Source: Cyanobacteriota bacterium (lineage in GTDB: Bacteria > Cyanobacteriota > Cyanobacteriia > Phormidesmidales > Phormidesmidaceae). From it: a stretch of DNA of 5,201 nt. The position numbers and the translations under genes are program-made. Each line of letters starts with the position of its first letter. Within the stretch, counting starts at the first letter, position 1. Under the pieces are notes generated by a model. It was not told the origin of the DNA and ran no database searches. It was given only the letters and a program-made list of their open reading frames with translations. Below are positions 1 through 5,201 of the stretch, piece after piece. Location: positions 1-5,201 of the forward strand of contig JAIXUR010000081.1 of assembly GCA_027483425.1 (NCBI GenBank), given 5' to 3'.

Positions 1-56
1 CCGTAGAAACCTTGAGATCAACCAAGTCCACGTTGAGAACCGTAGTTTTCACCCAC

Positions 57-71
57 CCGGCGGGAAGCCGG
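57..71. repeat. Short GC-rich hairpin
   Basis: CCGGC (57-61) and GCCGG (67-71) form a perfect 5-bp stem around a GGGAA loop. There is no T tract on either side, so it is not a typical intrinsic terminator. If the minus-strand GTG at 52-50 is a real start, this hairpin would sit between that start and an AAGGTG sequence further upstream. That arrangement is suggestive only. Confidence 0.4.
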
Positions 72-84
72 AATCACCTTCAGA

Positions 85-120
85 GGCCCTCTCCCAGGGA
101 GATGGATTTAGGGTGAGGGT
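85..120. repeat. Cyanobacterial-type intergenic repeat fragment
   Basis: Read on the minus strand this is ACCCTCACCCTAAATCC followed by a TCTCCC/GGGAGA palindrome (90-102, one-base centre). The pattern (ACCC-CACCC-TAA, then a CTCTCC...GGAGAG hairpin) resembles a sequence very common between cyanobacterial genes. It also resembles the right arm of the inverted repeat at 1952-1993 in this window, so the two are probably degenerate relatives. The family assignment rests on pattern recognition, not on a search. Confidence 0.5.
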
Positions 121-198
121 AAACTCTGGGTTTCAAGTTAGACGAGGTTTAGGAAAATTCTGGCAACAAAAGTACCGAAAAATTTTGATTCCTGGCGA

Positions 199-218
199 GG
201 GCGCAGAGCCCTGCGCCC
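199..218. repeat. Perfect 8-bp inverted repeat
   Basis: GGGCGCAG (199-206) and CTGCGCCC (211-218) are perfect complements around a 4-base AGCC loop. Sequences of this GGGCGCAG...CTGCGCCCCTAC type are frequent in cyanobacterial intergenic DNA. It lies downstream of the minus-strand gene ending at 306 and could stop or stabilise its transcript. It is not followed directly by a T tract in that direction, so a terminator call is not justified. Confidence 0.55.
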
Positions 219-232
219 CTACCGGGCAAATC

Positions 233-260
233 TCCTGACTTCTGACTCCTGACTCCTGAA
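233..260. repeat. Heptamer tandem repeat (4 units)
   Basis: Four consecutive 7-base units are visible: TCCTGAC, TTCTGAC, TCCTGAC and TCCTGAA, at 233-239, 240-246, 247-253 and 254-260. Short tandemly repeated heptamers of this kind (STRR elements) are a known feature of cyanobacterial intergenic DNA. The array sits just beyond the stop codon of the minus-strand gene at 306-761 and has no evident coding role. Confidence 0.75.
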
Positions 261-305
261 TTCTTCCCGCCTTAGCGTGATCCCCGCACTTACCCAGTCG
301 CTAGG

Positions 306-761
306 CTACTCAAGGAAATTGCGATCGTCGTCGAGGCAGGCATCCCAACTGGCGGAGAGGGCGTCGGCCACCATAGACTCAAGGGCGGCGGTGTTGACCG
401 ATCGCGTAATGTGCTCGTGCATAGGATCCGATAGTGGCATCAGGCGCAGCCGCCGATTGTCTTGCACCAGATCGAAATGGCTACCGTCGCTATCGGATTT
501 ACCAATTTCTAAGCAATCAAAACTGTAAACGTTGATATAGAGTGTATGATTAGCCACGAGCGTGGCCTGCTGACTATCAGCAAAGACCTCCATGACCAAA
601 CCTTGCCCCTCAGAGACGGGAATGCCGTCTTGAAGATGACGATACCGCACCTGCCCCAGGTCTTGCAGGAGCCTGAGCATGTCAGTTTTATTGACAACGA
701 CCCCGCTATCGATTAAACAGGGAGCGGGGATACTCAAATGACTAGCACGCTCGTGATTCAT
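306..761 (-). CDS. Conserved-looking hypothetical protein, 151 aa
   Basis: I do not recognise a named family or a function. The protein is soluble, with no signal peptide or membrane segment. Residues 17-60 (LIDSGVVV...DMLRLLQDLGQVRYRHLQDG...VMEVF) look like a small folded domain with a helix then strands. The middle (residues 60-110) is strand-rich, and the C-terminal third is acidic, ending in DDDRNFLE. The overall style resembles small cytosolic hypothetical proteins conserved in cyanobacteria, but this is an impression. The ATG at 761 gives the full frame, but no Shine-Dalgarno sequence precedes it (GTTAAAAACCC), which is common in cyanobacteria. A later start at Met28 is possible but would cut into the LIDSGVVV segment. 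The gene diverges from cobS, and its base use does not look foreign. It is likely a real gene because the product looks structured and no better frame overlaps it. Confidence 0.8.
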   Translation of the reverse strand: MNHERASHLSIPAPCLIDSGVVVNKTDMLRLLQDLGQVRYRHLQDGIPVSEGQGLVMEVFADSQQATLVANHTLYINVYSFDCLEIGKSDSDGSHFDLVQDNRRLRLMPLSDPMHEHITRSVNTAALESMVADALSASWDACLDDDRNFLE

Positions 762-994
762 GGGTTTTTAACCACGCTACGTTGGTTTACAGAAACAATG
801 CGCGTGGCGATCGCTCCTGTGGGTCTATATCAACGATACCCGATATTGCTGGGAATGATCTGCCCAGCCGTCACTTAGCCTGCTGGCAAACCCTGACTTA
901 ATTCGGCTAAAGGTTGAGCGCACAGGCTTTCCGGCAGAATGATAAGGTCTCAGTAATTATGCTGAAAGGTTTTTTATAGCTTTGAGGTGGATCC
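762..994. promoter_or_regulatory. Divergent intergenic region upstream of cobS
   Basis: This 233-bp spacer must serve both the minus-strand gene ending at 306 and cobS. For cobS a weak candidate promoter is TTGAGC at 914-919 with AATGAT at 938-943 (18-bp spacing, about 50 bases before the start). GCTGGG (848-853) and CCCAGC (863-868) form a 6-bp stem with a 9-base loop, and one GCGATCGC octamer lies at 807-814. I looked for a cobalamin riboswitch and did not find the conserved B12-box (a GCCACTG-like core). No convincing promoter was found for the minus-strand gene. Confidence 0.3.
984..990 (+). promoter_or_regulatory. Ribosome binding site of cobS
   Basis: GAGGTGG lies 4 bases before the GTG at 995; its GAGG core is 7 bases from the start. 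This good Shine-Dalgarno match is what fixes the GTG as the start of cobS. Confidence 0.7.
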
Positions 995-1789
995 GTGACT
1001 TTGGCACCCCCGACACAGCCCGACGAGAGGCCCGCCAGACCGAATGGATTTGCCCGGTTGGGCGGATCTATTCTCTTCTATACCCGCCTGCCCCTGCCCC
1101 CCGGTTGGGCACCCAGCTTTGACGGAATTGCCGGGTTTGCCCCGCTGGTGGGGTTAGCCCTGGGGCTGGGACTAGTCGGGGTAGATGTGGGCTTGGCCCA
1201 CCTGGGCATGCCCGCCTTGACCCGCAGTGCTCTGGTGGTGGGTCTTGGGGTCTGGCTCACAGGCGGGCTGCACCTCGACGGGGCCATGGATACCGCCGAC
1301 GGACTGGCGGTGATGGAGCCTGACCGTCGCCTCGCGGCCATGGCCGATAGCCATGCCGGGGCCTTTGGGGTGATGGCGGCGATCGCCATTTTGGGCCTCA
1401 AAACCCTGGCCCTGGCCGAGTTGACCACTGGCCGCGGCTGGGTGCTGGTGGCGGCCATGGTGTGGGGCCGCTGGGGGCAGGTGATCGCGATCGCCCGCTA
1501 CCCCTACCTGCGGCCCGAGGGCAAGGGAGCGCTCCACAAGGCTCACCTGCGATCGCCCCAAGACTGGCTCCTGGGGTTGACCTTGGGACTGGGGCTCCAC
1601 GGCCTATGGGCCTGGCAAAATCCTGACCAACTGGCGCTGGTCGGCATCAGCCTGGCCGGTGGAATAGTTTTTTCCCTCGCCCTAGGGGCCTGGTTTGATC
1701 ACCGTCTAGGCGGACATACCGGCGACACCTACGGCGCCACCGTGGAGTGGACTGAAACCCTGCTGCTATGTTTGGCCACCCTCGGGTGA
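995..1789 (+). CDS. cobS: Adenosylcobinamide-GDP ribazoletransferase (cobalamin synthase)
   Basis: CobS joins adenosylcobinamide-GDP to alpha-ribazole (or its phosphate), releasing GMP, to complete the lower ligand loop of adenosylcobalamin. It is an integral protein of the inner membrane. The family signatures are present in order: TRLP at residues 30-33, GGLHLDGAMDTADGL at 90-104 (the acidic, probably Mg-binding motif), DSHAGAFG at 118-125 and GGHTGDTYGA at 239-248 followed by Glu251. Hydrophobic segments near residues 45-70, 78-95, 122-145, 147-168, 190-207 and 213-232 fit a multi-pass protein. At 264 residues it is close to normal length, with a short Pro-rich N-terminal extension. The start is GTG, supported by GAGGTGG upstream. 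All key motifs are intact, so it should be active. No other cobalamin gene is in the window. The coding sequence contains three GCGATCGC octamers. Confidence 0.96.
   Translation: MTLAPPTQPDERPARPNGFARLGGSILFYTRLPLPPGWAPSFDGIAGFAPLVGLALGLGLVGVDVGLAHLGMPALTRSALVVGLGVWLTGGLHLDGAMDTADGLAVMEPDRRLAAMADSHAGAFGVMAAIAILGLKTLALAELTTGRGWVLVAAMVWGRWGQVIAIARYPYLRPEGKGALHKAHLRSPQDWLLGLTLGLGLHGLWAWQNPDQLALVGISLAGGIVFSLALGAWFDHRLGGHTGDTYGATVEWTETLLLCLATLG
1379..1556. repeat. Cluster of three HIP1 octamers inside cobS
   Basis: GCGATCGC occurs at 1379-1386, 1487-1494 and 1549-1556. Two more copies lie at 807-814 and 3880-3887. This palindrome is strongly over-represented in many cyanobacterial genomes and is used here mainly as evidence of host lineage. 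Confidence 0.8.
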
Positions 1790-2066
1790 CGACTCGCTGC
1801 TGCCCGCGGCTCTATCTTGGTTTTCTAGCCCAACGTGAGTTCGTGAGCAGGCCTTCCCCTCCTTGGGAGGGGTGCCCGGAGGGCGGGGTGGGTCAAAACA
1901 GCGACAAGAATTGAGTTGCTGACTACTGATAAGCGCTTCCTTGGCTCAGACTGACCCACCCCTAACCTCTCCGAGGAGGGGAGAGTTAGCCTGCTTTTGC
2001 AAAGGAGAAAATTATCCTGCACTCAGGTTAGCCCAGGACTCTAGATCGAAACTGGGGCAAAGGTCT
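1790..2066. other. Convergent spacer between cobS and the HAS-barrel gene
   Basis: Both flanking genes end here. The spacer is mostly occupied by the inverted-repeat element at 1848-1993. No gene is supported: a 65-codon frame on the minus strand is simply the repeat read through. No classical stem plus T-tract terminator was found, so the hairpins of the repeat are the best candidates for ending transcription from both sides. Confidence 0.6.
1848..1993. repeat. MITE-like imperfect inverted repeat, about 146 bp
   Basis: The left arm (1848-1895) begins CAGGC and ends GGGGTGGGTCA; the right arm (1952-1993) is its imperfect inverse, beginning TGACCCACCCC and ending GCCTG. The arms also fold on their own: CCCCTCC (1856-1862) pairs with GGAGGGG (1866-1872), GCCC (1874-1877) with GGGC (1881-1884), and CTCTCC (1967-1972) with GGAGAG (1980-1985), extended by flanking CTAA/TTAG. 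About 56 bases of unrelated sequence separate the arms. No target-site duplication was seen at the ends, and there is no transposase. ACCCACCCCTAAC...-type sequences are widespread between cyanobacterial genes, so this is likely a non-autonomous or domesticated repeat that may now act as a two-way terminator. Confidence 0.65.
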
Positions 2067-2699
2067 CTACCGAATCGCCCCTAGGGCATTCTTCCAGCTC
2101 AGCTCTTTGCCGAGCACCATCAGCGCCTTCTGGTCCGCGCCGGTAAAGAGGTCACTGGCCACCAGTTCGGCCAAGACCTGCTGGGCCAGCTGGGCCGCAA
2201 ACATCCCCCCCGATCGCAGCAGGTGGCTGTAGTAGCTAAACTGGGTCTGCCCCTCGGCGCTGCGGTGAAAGCTGTGCACCTGCTCCGGCGACATCCCATG
2301 CACAGGGGTATTCGCGGGTACTACCACCCGAGGAATACCATGCACCCCATAACGCTGGCTATCCTCGCCCTCCAGGGTGCCCACCAGCACGACCCCTAAC
2401 AGCGTGCGCGTCTCTTGCACCAGGTCAGGGGTAAACAGGGGGTCGGGCTCGCTCGACAGGCGCGGCCCACTGTTGAAAAATAGCGGGTTAAACAGTTGGG
2501 AATTGTACACCAGCCCCACGGCCCAGTGGCGGCTGTCATTGTCGAAGCTCACAAACTGGCCAAAACCACAGGCCTCGGGAGAGGGGGGAGAGCAGACATC
2601 CTGGGCATCGTCGACCTGCACCACGTAGTCGCAGTGGGAGTTAGACTTGACCACCTTGCCCAGGCGGCAGCGGGTCGGGGCCGTAGCGAACAGATCCAT
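2067..2699 (-). CDS. HAS-barrel domain protein, 210 aa
   Basis: The N-terminal half (about residues 11-75: CRLGKVVKSNSHCDYVVQV...FGQFVSFD...WAVGLVYNS) matches the HAS-barrel, a small beta-barrel named after HerA and ATP synthase, where it precedes the ATPase domain. Here no Walker A or B motif follows. Instead there is a strand-rich middle (residues 98-130, LLGVVLVGTLEG...GIPRVVVPANTPV) and a helical C-terminus (about 137-210). Stand-alone proteins of this layout are annotated in many cyanobacteria without a known job. It has no signal peptide or membrane segment, so it is probably cytosolic. The start is ATG, preceded by a weak GAGAG six bases upstream. It follows the GerMN gene by 94 bp on the same strand, so it may be the last gene of that operon or have its own promoter. 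The family call is fairly firm; the function is unknown. Confidence 0.85.
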   Translation of the reverse strand: MDLFATAPTRCRLGKVVKSNSHCDYVVQVDDAQDVCSPPSPEACGFGQFVSFDNDSRHWAVGLVYNSQLFNPLFFNSGPRLSSEPDPLFTPDLVQETRTLLGVVLVGTLEGEDSQRYGVHGIPRVVVPANTPVHGMSPEQVHSFHRSAEGQTQFSYYSHLLRSGGMFAAQLAQQVLAELVASDLFTGADQKALMVLGKELSWKNALGAIR

Positions 2700-2747
2700 A
2701 GGGCGCTCTCGGGTGGAACATAGGTACTTATTGTAAAACGTCCCTGG

Positions 2748-2753
2748 ATAATA
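2748..2753 (-). promoter_or_regulatory. Possible -10 element for the HAS-barrel gene
   Basis: On the minus strand TATTAT (5 of 6 matches to TATAAT) lies about 48 bases before the ATG at 2699. No good -35 hexamer stands 16-18 bases upstream; TTGCTT is only 13 bases away. It could be a promoter without a -35 box or a chance match. Confidence 0.2.
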
Positions 2754-2793
2754 GGAGCTGTGAATAAAGCAAACCGCCCCCCATCAGGACTCT

Positions 2794-3483
2794 TCAAAGC
2801 TCAAACCCCTGATCAAAGTCGCTCCGGGTCATGGGCTGGCTCACCTCTAGCCCCTCGCCCCCCAGCAGGGTCAAGGGCTTGCCGTCGACCGAAATCCACA
2901 CCGGGGCAGCGGGGTCAAAGGCGGTGGCGGTGTAAATGACCTGTCCTAGACGGCCTATCATCGCGGCGCTACCGCCGCCGCTCTGAAAGTCTGCCGACAA
3001 ATCAATGTGAATACCGTCGGATTCTACCGAGGCCTTGAGCAGCTTAGTCTGCTCAGGGATGGTGGTGAAGGCATTTTGGTTGGGATCGCCCGTCTTAGAG
3101 AGCAGGTTGCTAAAGGCCGCCGTGACCTGATCCGAGGAGGAGGCATCGGCCGCCACGGCAATGGGCTGGGCGACCAGCTTAAGGCCGGTTCCTTCATCCA
3201 CGACCCAGTAGACCTGGCCCGTGGCTTCGGCTGGGACGGGCTCGGTGGTGGGCTGTTTGGGGGGTGCGGTCTCAGCCTTGGGTGACCCTGGATCCGTGGC
3301 CTCTGGCAGGGTGAGCACAGGGTTTGGGGAGGTATCGAGGCTAGGAAACGTGGCGACCGGCGGCTTGGGGTGAATGGCCCGCCAGGTAAACCAGGCCACG
3401 GACCCACCAGACGCCAGCACTAGAGTGGTCAGCCCGGCCAAGATGCCGAGGGGAATACGCCGTAGCTTGTCTTTGTAGTCCAT
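2794..3483 (-). CDS. Membrane-anchored GerMN-domain protein
   Basis: This has the layout of a bitopic membrane protein. Residues 1-11 are basic (MDYKDKLRRI...), about 12-35 form one hydrophobic segment, 37-87 are a Pro/Thr-rich linker, and 88-229 are a GerMN domain (VYWVVDEGTGLKLV..., FSNLLS, TIPEQTKLL, GIHIDLSADFQSG, VIYTATAF, VWISVDGKPL). GerMN domains occur in the spore germination protein GerM and in many exported bacterial proteins, and have been linked to the cell wall; the exact role in cyanobacteria is not known. The domain should lie on the periplasmic side. I chose ATG at 3483 because GGA stands 7 bases upstream; a TTG at 3495 would add four residues (MELT) but lacks a binding site. 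It follows the DUF2993 gene by 51 bp on the same strand, consistent with an operon. Length and domain are complete. Confidence 0.9.
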   Translation of the reverse strand: MDYKDKLRRIPLGILAGLTTLVLASGGSVAWFTWRAIHPKPPVATFPSLDTSPNPVLTLPEATDPGSPKAETAPPKQPTTEPVPAEATGQVYWVVDEGTGLKLVAQPIAVAADASSSDQVTAAFSNLLSKTGDPNQNAFTTIPEQTKLLKASVESDGIHIDLSADFQSGGGSAAMIGRLGQVIYTATAFDPAAPVWISVDGKPLTLLGGEGLEVSQPMTRSDFDQGFEL

Positions 3484-3534
3484 GGTGAGTTCCAAACGGG
3501 GTCACAGTTTCAACCTAGGCTATGCCAAGCCGTC

Positions 3535-4371
3535 CTAGGGGCCAGAGGGGACAGCTTCTACAGCTGTCTGCCGAGACAAAAAGGGAGAGGTCGGTTCTAT
3601 TCTGGCAAAGATAGCGAGATCCAGCTCATTGTCACGGACTTTAAAGTCGATGATTCGGGCAGTAATGCCATACTCCTCTAGCCGCCTGAGGGTCAACTGC
3701 TCTTGGGCTCCCTGCACAAAAGACTCCAGCAGCTGAGGCGGGGTTTCTGCCCCGTCCACGACTATTTTGGGATTGACCAGGGCAAATCGATGGCCGTTGA
3801 GAATAGCCAATCCCAGGTCAATCTCGATGGGAATGTCTTCCTGGGTGACGCGGTCCTCGAGATCGACCACAATGCGAAAGCGATCGCCCTCGAGAAACTC
3901 TAGGGATGGGTTGGCTAGCCCATAGCGGTTTTGCCCACGCTCACCGGCAGCCCCCGGCAGGTTAAATTGCAGCGTATCGAGCCAGCTCTGCACCAGGGGA
4001 GCCTGAAAGAACGCATTTAAATCACTAGCCTTCAACCGCAGGCGCAGGGCCGCCTGGGCGGGCTCGTCGAGCACCAGTTCCCCCCGCTGTAGACGCCCTA
4101 GATCGACATCCACCGCGTCGGTCTCTAAATCAATCGAGTCAATGCGCAGGCCCAGCAACTGCCGTGTCTCTACGCCCCGTGCCGCAATGCGAGCCTGCTC
4201 GATGCGGCCATTGACGATCTGGTAGTTGGGCACATTGTCGATGCGCACATGCAACGCTTCAGCCCCGGCGATCTGATCGAGCAGGGCGGCCTCGGCCAGG
4301 GTGTCTACCACCACGCCCCCGGAGGCCGCCACCCCCATGAGGGCTGAGAGAATAATGGTAATCAGCTCCAT
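3535..4371 (-). CDS. LmeA family (DUF2993) phospholipid-binding protein
   Basis: The 278-residue protein opens with a short hydrophobic segment (about residues 3-24, LITIILSALMGVAASGGVVV), probably a signal anchor or signal peptide. The body fits DUF2993: VRIDNVPNYQIVNGRIEQARIAARG (42-66), then the hallmark LLGLRIDSIDLETDAVDVDL (72-91), RLRLKASDLNAFF (110-122), and a strand-rich second half ending in the DNELDLAIFARIE segment (247-259). The family is named for mycobacterial LmeA, a periplasmic phospholipid-binding protein needed for normal lipomannan. Cyanobacteria carry several members of unknown role, so a lipid-binding envelope function here is inference. The start is firm: AAGGA lies six bases before the ATG. 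It lies 39 bp after the proS stop and 51 bp before the GerMN gene, all on one strand. Confidence 0.9.
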   Translation of the reverse strand: MELITIILSALMGVAASGGVVVDTLAEAALLDQIAGAEALHVRIDNVPNYQIVNGRIEQARIAARGVETRQLLGLRIDSIDLETDAVDVDLGRLQRGELVLDEPAQAALRLRLKASDLNAFFQAPLVQSWLDTLQFNLPGAAGERGQNRYGLANPSLEFLEGDRFRIVVDLEDRVTQEDIPIEIDLGLAILNGHRFALVNPKIVVDGAETPPQLLESFVQGAQEQLTLRRLEEYGITARIIDFKVRDNELDLAIFARIEPTSPFLSRQTAVEAVPSGP

Positions 4372-4377
4372 GGGCCA

Positions 4378-4382
4378 TCCTT
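4378..4382 (-). promoter_or_regulatory. Ribosome binding site of the DUF2993 gene
   Basis: On the minus strand AAGGA is six bases before the ATG at 4371. It is the clearest Shine-Dalgarno match on this strand, sits inside the short gap after proS, and supports this start and translation from a shared transcript. Confidence 0.65.
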
Positions 4383-4410
4383 GAGAAGTTTCTGGGCTAG
4401 GTTGCTGGGA

Positions 4411-5201
4411 CTAGCGACTGGCCAGTAGCTCTTCGTCGATCCAGCCCTTGATCAGAGGAACTACGGTGGCCAGGGCCACCTCCTGCACAATGCCCGTCGA
4501 CCGTTCGACAACCTCGACTTTGCCGTCGGACAGGGCTCGCCCAGTGACAACGCGGTAGGGAATGCCAATCAGGTCGGCGTCCTTAAATTTAACCCCGGCC
4601 CGCTCGTCGCGATCGTCGAGCAGCGCCTCGACCCCCGCCGCCAGCAGCTCGGTATAGATGATCTTGGCGGCCTCGACTTGGAGGTCGTCACCCATGTTGG
4701 GAATCACCACGATCGCATGGTAGGGGGCAATGGCCACCGGCCACACAATGCCATTTTTGTCGTAGGACTGCTCCACCGCCGCCTGGGCTAGGCGAGAGAC
4801 CCCCACCCCGTAGCACCCCATCACCAGGGGCAGCTCGGCCCCGGTTTCGCTGGTGTAGGTGGCCCCCAGGGCCTGGGAGTATTTGGTGCCCAGCTGAAAG
4901 ATGTGGCCAATCTCAATCCCCCTGGCGGTTTTGAGGGTTTGGCTGGGGTTGTGCAGGGCGCAATCGCCCGCCGCTGCCTTCCGGACATCCACCTCGATCG
5001 GCGGCAGGGGGAAGCTTTGGCCCCAGTTGCCGCCCACCACGTGGTAGCCCGTCTCGTTAGAGCCGGTGACAAAGTTTTTTAAGTCTACGGCGGTGCGATC
5101 GACCATCCGCAAAAACTTGGGCTCAACTGCCTGGCTACCCTGGATATAGTCATCGCCCAGATCGGGGGCCATGTAGCCCAGGGGCAGCGCCTGAGTGGCC
5201 C
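4411..5201 (-). CDS. proS: Prolyl-tRNA synthetase, C-terminal part (cut by window)
   Basis: ProRS charges tRNA-Pro with proline in the cytosol. Only the last 263 or so residues are present; the frame stays open to the right edge (ATQALPLGY before Met5172), so that Met is internal and not a start. Seen in order from Met5172: the end of the insertion (editing) domain typical of bacterial ProRS (LKNFVTGSNETGYHVVGGNWG, 31-51), the catalytic-core segment GIEIGHIFQLGTKYS (85-99), class II motif 3 GCYGVGVSRL (119-128, at 4789-4818), and the anticodon-binding domain (about 148-253: APYHAIVVIPN, AAGVEALLDDRDERAGVKFKDADLIGIPYR). The motif 3 arginine is present. The insertion domain indicates the long bacterial type, normally near 600 residues. 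The stop at 4411 is followed after 39 bp by the DUF2993 gene on the same strand, with no terminator between. Confidence 0.97.
   Translation of the reverse strand, partial: ATQALPLGYMAPDLGDDYIQGSQAVEPKFLRMVDRTAVDLKNFVTGSNETGYHVVGGNWGQSFPLPPIEVDVRKAAAGDCALHNPSQTLKTARGIEIGHIFQLGTKYSQALGATYTSETGAELPLVMGCYGVGVSRLAQAAVEQSYDKNGIVWPVAIAPYHAIVVIPNMGDDLQVEAAKIIYTELLAAGVEALLDDRDERAGVKFKDADLIGIPYRVVTGRALSDGKVEVVERSTGIVQEVALATVVPLIKGWIDEELLASR

Larger units (their letters stand above)
1..305. other. Gene-poor left edge with repeats
   Basis: No confident gene is seen here. Two overlapping frames are open at the left boundary. On the plus strand, frame 2 is open from base 2 to a TGA at 236-238; its first third translates to a plausible protein tail (RRNLEINQVHVENRS...), while the later part runs through repeats. 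On the minus strand, a frame with a possible GTG start at 52-50 reads VKTTVLNVDLVDLKVST to the edge, with an in-frame TGA at 76-74 upstream. Either could be the end or start of a neighbouring gene, and they are exact antisense frames, so at most one is likely real. The rest of the stretch holds the repeats listed separately. Confidence 0.5.

Noticed and set aside
1..240. Possible tail of a transposase or IS200/IS605-type right end at the left edge
   Set aside because: The hairpin at 57-71 and the open plus frame suggested it, but no transposase motif is present and the hairpin does not match the right-end pattern I know from cyanobacteria.
1078..1600. Two long minus-strand frames opposite cobS (126 and 142 codons)
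   Set aside because: They are antisense shadows of a gene with intact CobS motifs; the GC-rich codons keep the opposite frames open.
1790..1835. Intrinsic terminator just after cobS
   Set aside because: The only stem (GCTG/CGGC) is 4 bp with a wobble pair, and the following T-rich stretch is broken and distant.
1825..2022. 65-codon frame on the minus strand in the cobS/HAS-barrel spacer
   Set aside because: It consists largely of the inverted repeat read through, with a composition unlike a protein and no supporting binding site.
2549..2797. 82-codon minus-strand frame crossing the start of the HAS-barrel gene
   Set aside because: It overlaps the well-supported HAS-barrel frame, is Arg/Pro/Trp-rich, and shows no family motif.
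3024..3407. 127-codon minus-strand frame within the GerMN gene
   Set aside because: It is a Pro/Arg/Ser-rich alternative frame of the GerMN gene with no domain of its own.
5170..5172. ATG at 5172 as the start of proS
   Set aside because: The same frame continues to the window edge with ProRS-like residues, and the catalytic N-terminus is absent, so this Met is internal.
1..5201. A novel defence, mobile or biosynthetic system
   Set aside because: Every sizeable gene is housekeeping, envelope-type or a small hypothetical; no CRISPR array, toxin-antitoxin pair, complete transposase, phage gene or gene cluster of such a system is visible.

Overview
The window looks like an ordinary stretch of cyanobacterial chromosome. 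The evidence is five copies of the octamer GCGATCGC (the HIP1 palindrome of cyanobacteria), intergenic repeats of a cyanobacterial kind, and proteins of cyanobacterial type (a stand-alone HAS-barrel protein, an LmeA/DUF2993 protein, a membrane-anchored GerMN protein). Base composition is moderately GC-rich. A filamentous, Leptolyngbya-like organism is plausible, but that is inference.

Layout from left to right. Bases 1-305 hold no confident gene. They carry a small GC-rich hairpin, a cyanobacterial-type repeat, a perfect 8-bp inverted repeat and four 7-bp tandem units; a gene may begin or end across the left edge. An uncharacterised acidic protein of 151 residues lies at 306-761 (minus). A 233-bp divergent spacer follows, then cobS (995-1789, plus), the last step of cobalamin assembly. 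The 277-bp convergent spacer after cobS contains a MITE-like imperfect inverted repeat of about 146 bp. The rest reads on the minus strand, in transcription order from the right edge: the C-terminal part of proS (prolyl-tRNA synthetase, cut by the window), an LmeA/DUF2993 protein, a GerMN-domain protein and a HAS-barrel protein.

proS, the DUF2993 gene and the GerMN gene are separated by about 40-50 bp with no terminator visible, so they may be co-transcribed. The HAS-barrel gene follows after 94 bp and may have its own promoter. DUF2993 and GerMN proteins are both predicted to be anchored in or exported across the inner membrane, which suggests envelope roles; no shared pathway with proS can be read from the sequence. 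No tRNA, rRNA, CRISPR array, complete transposase gene, phage gene or defence system was recognised. The points most worth a second look are the repeat family, the unresolved left edge and the uncharacterised 151-residue protein.
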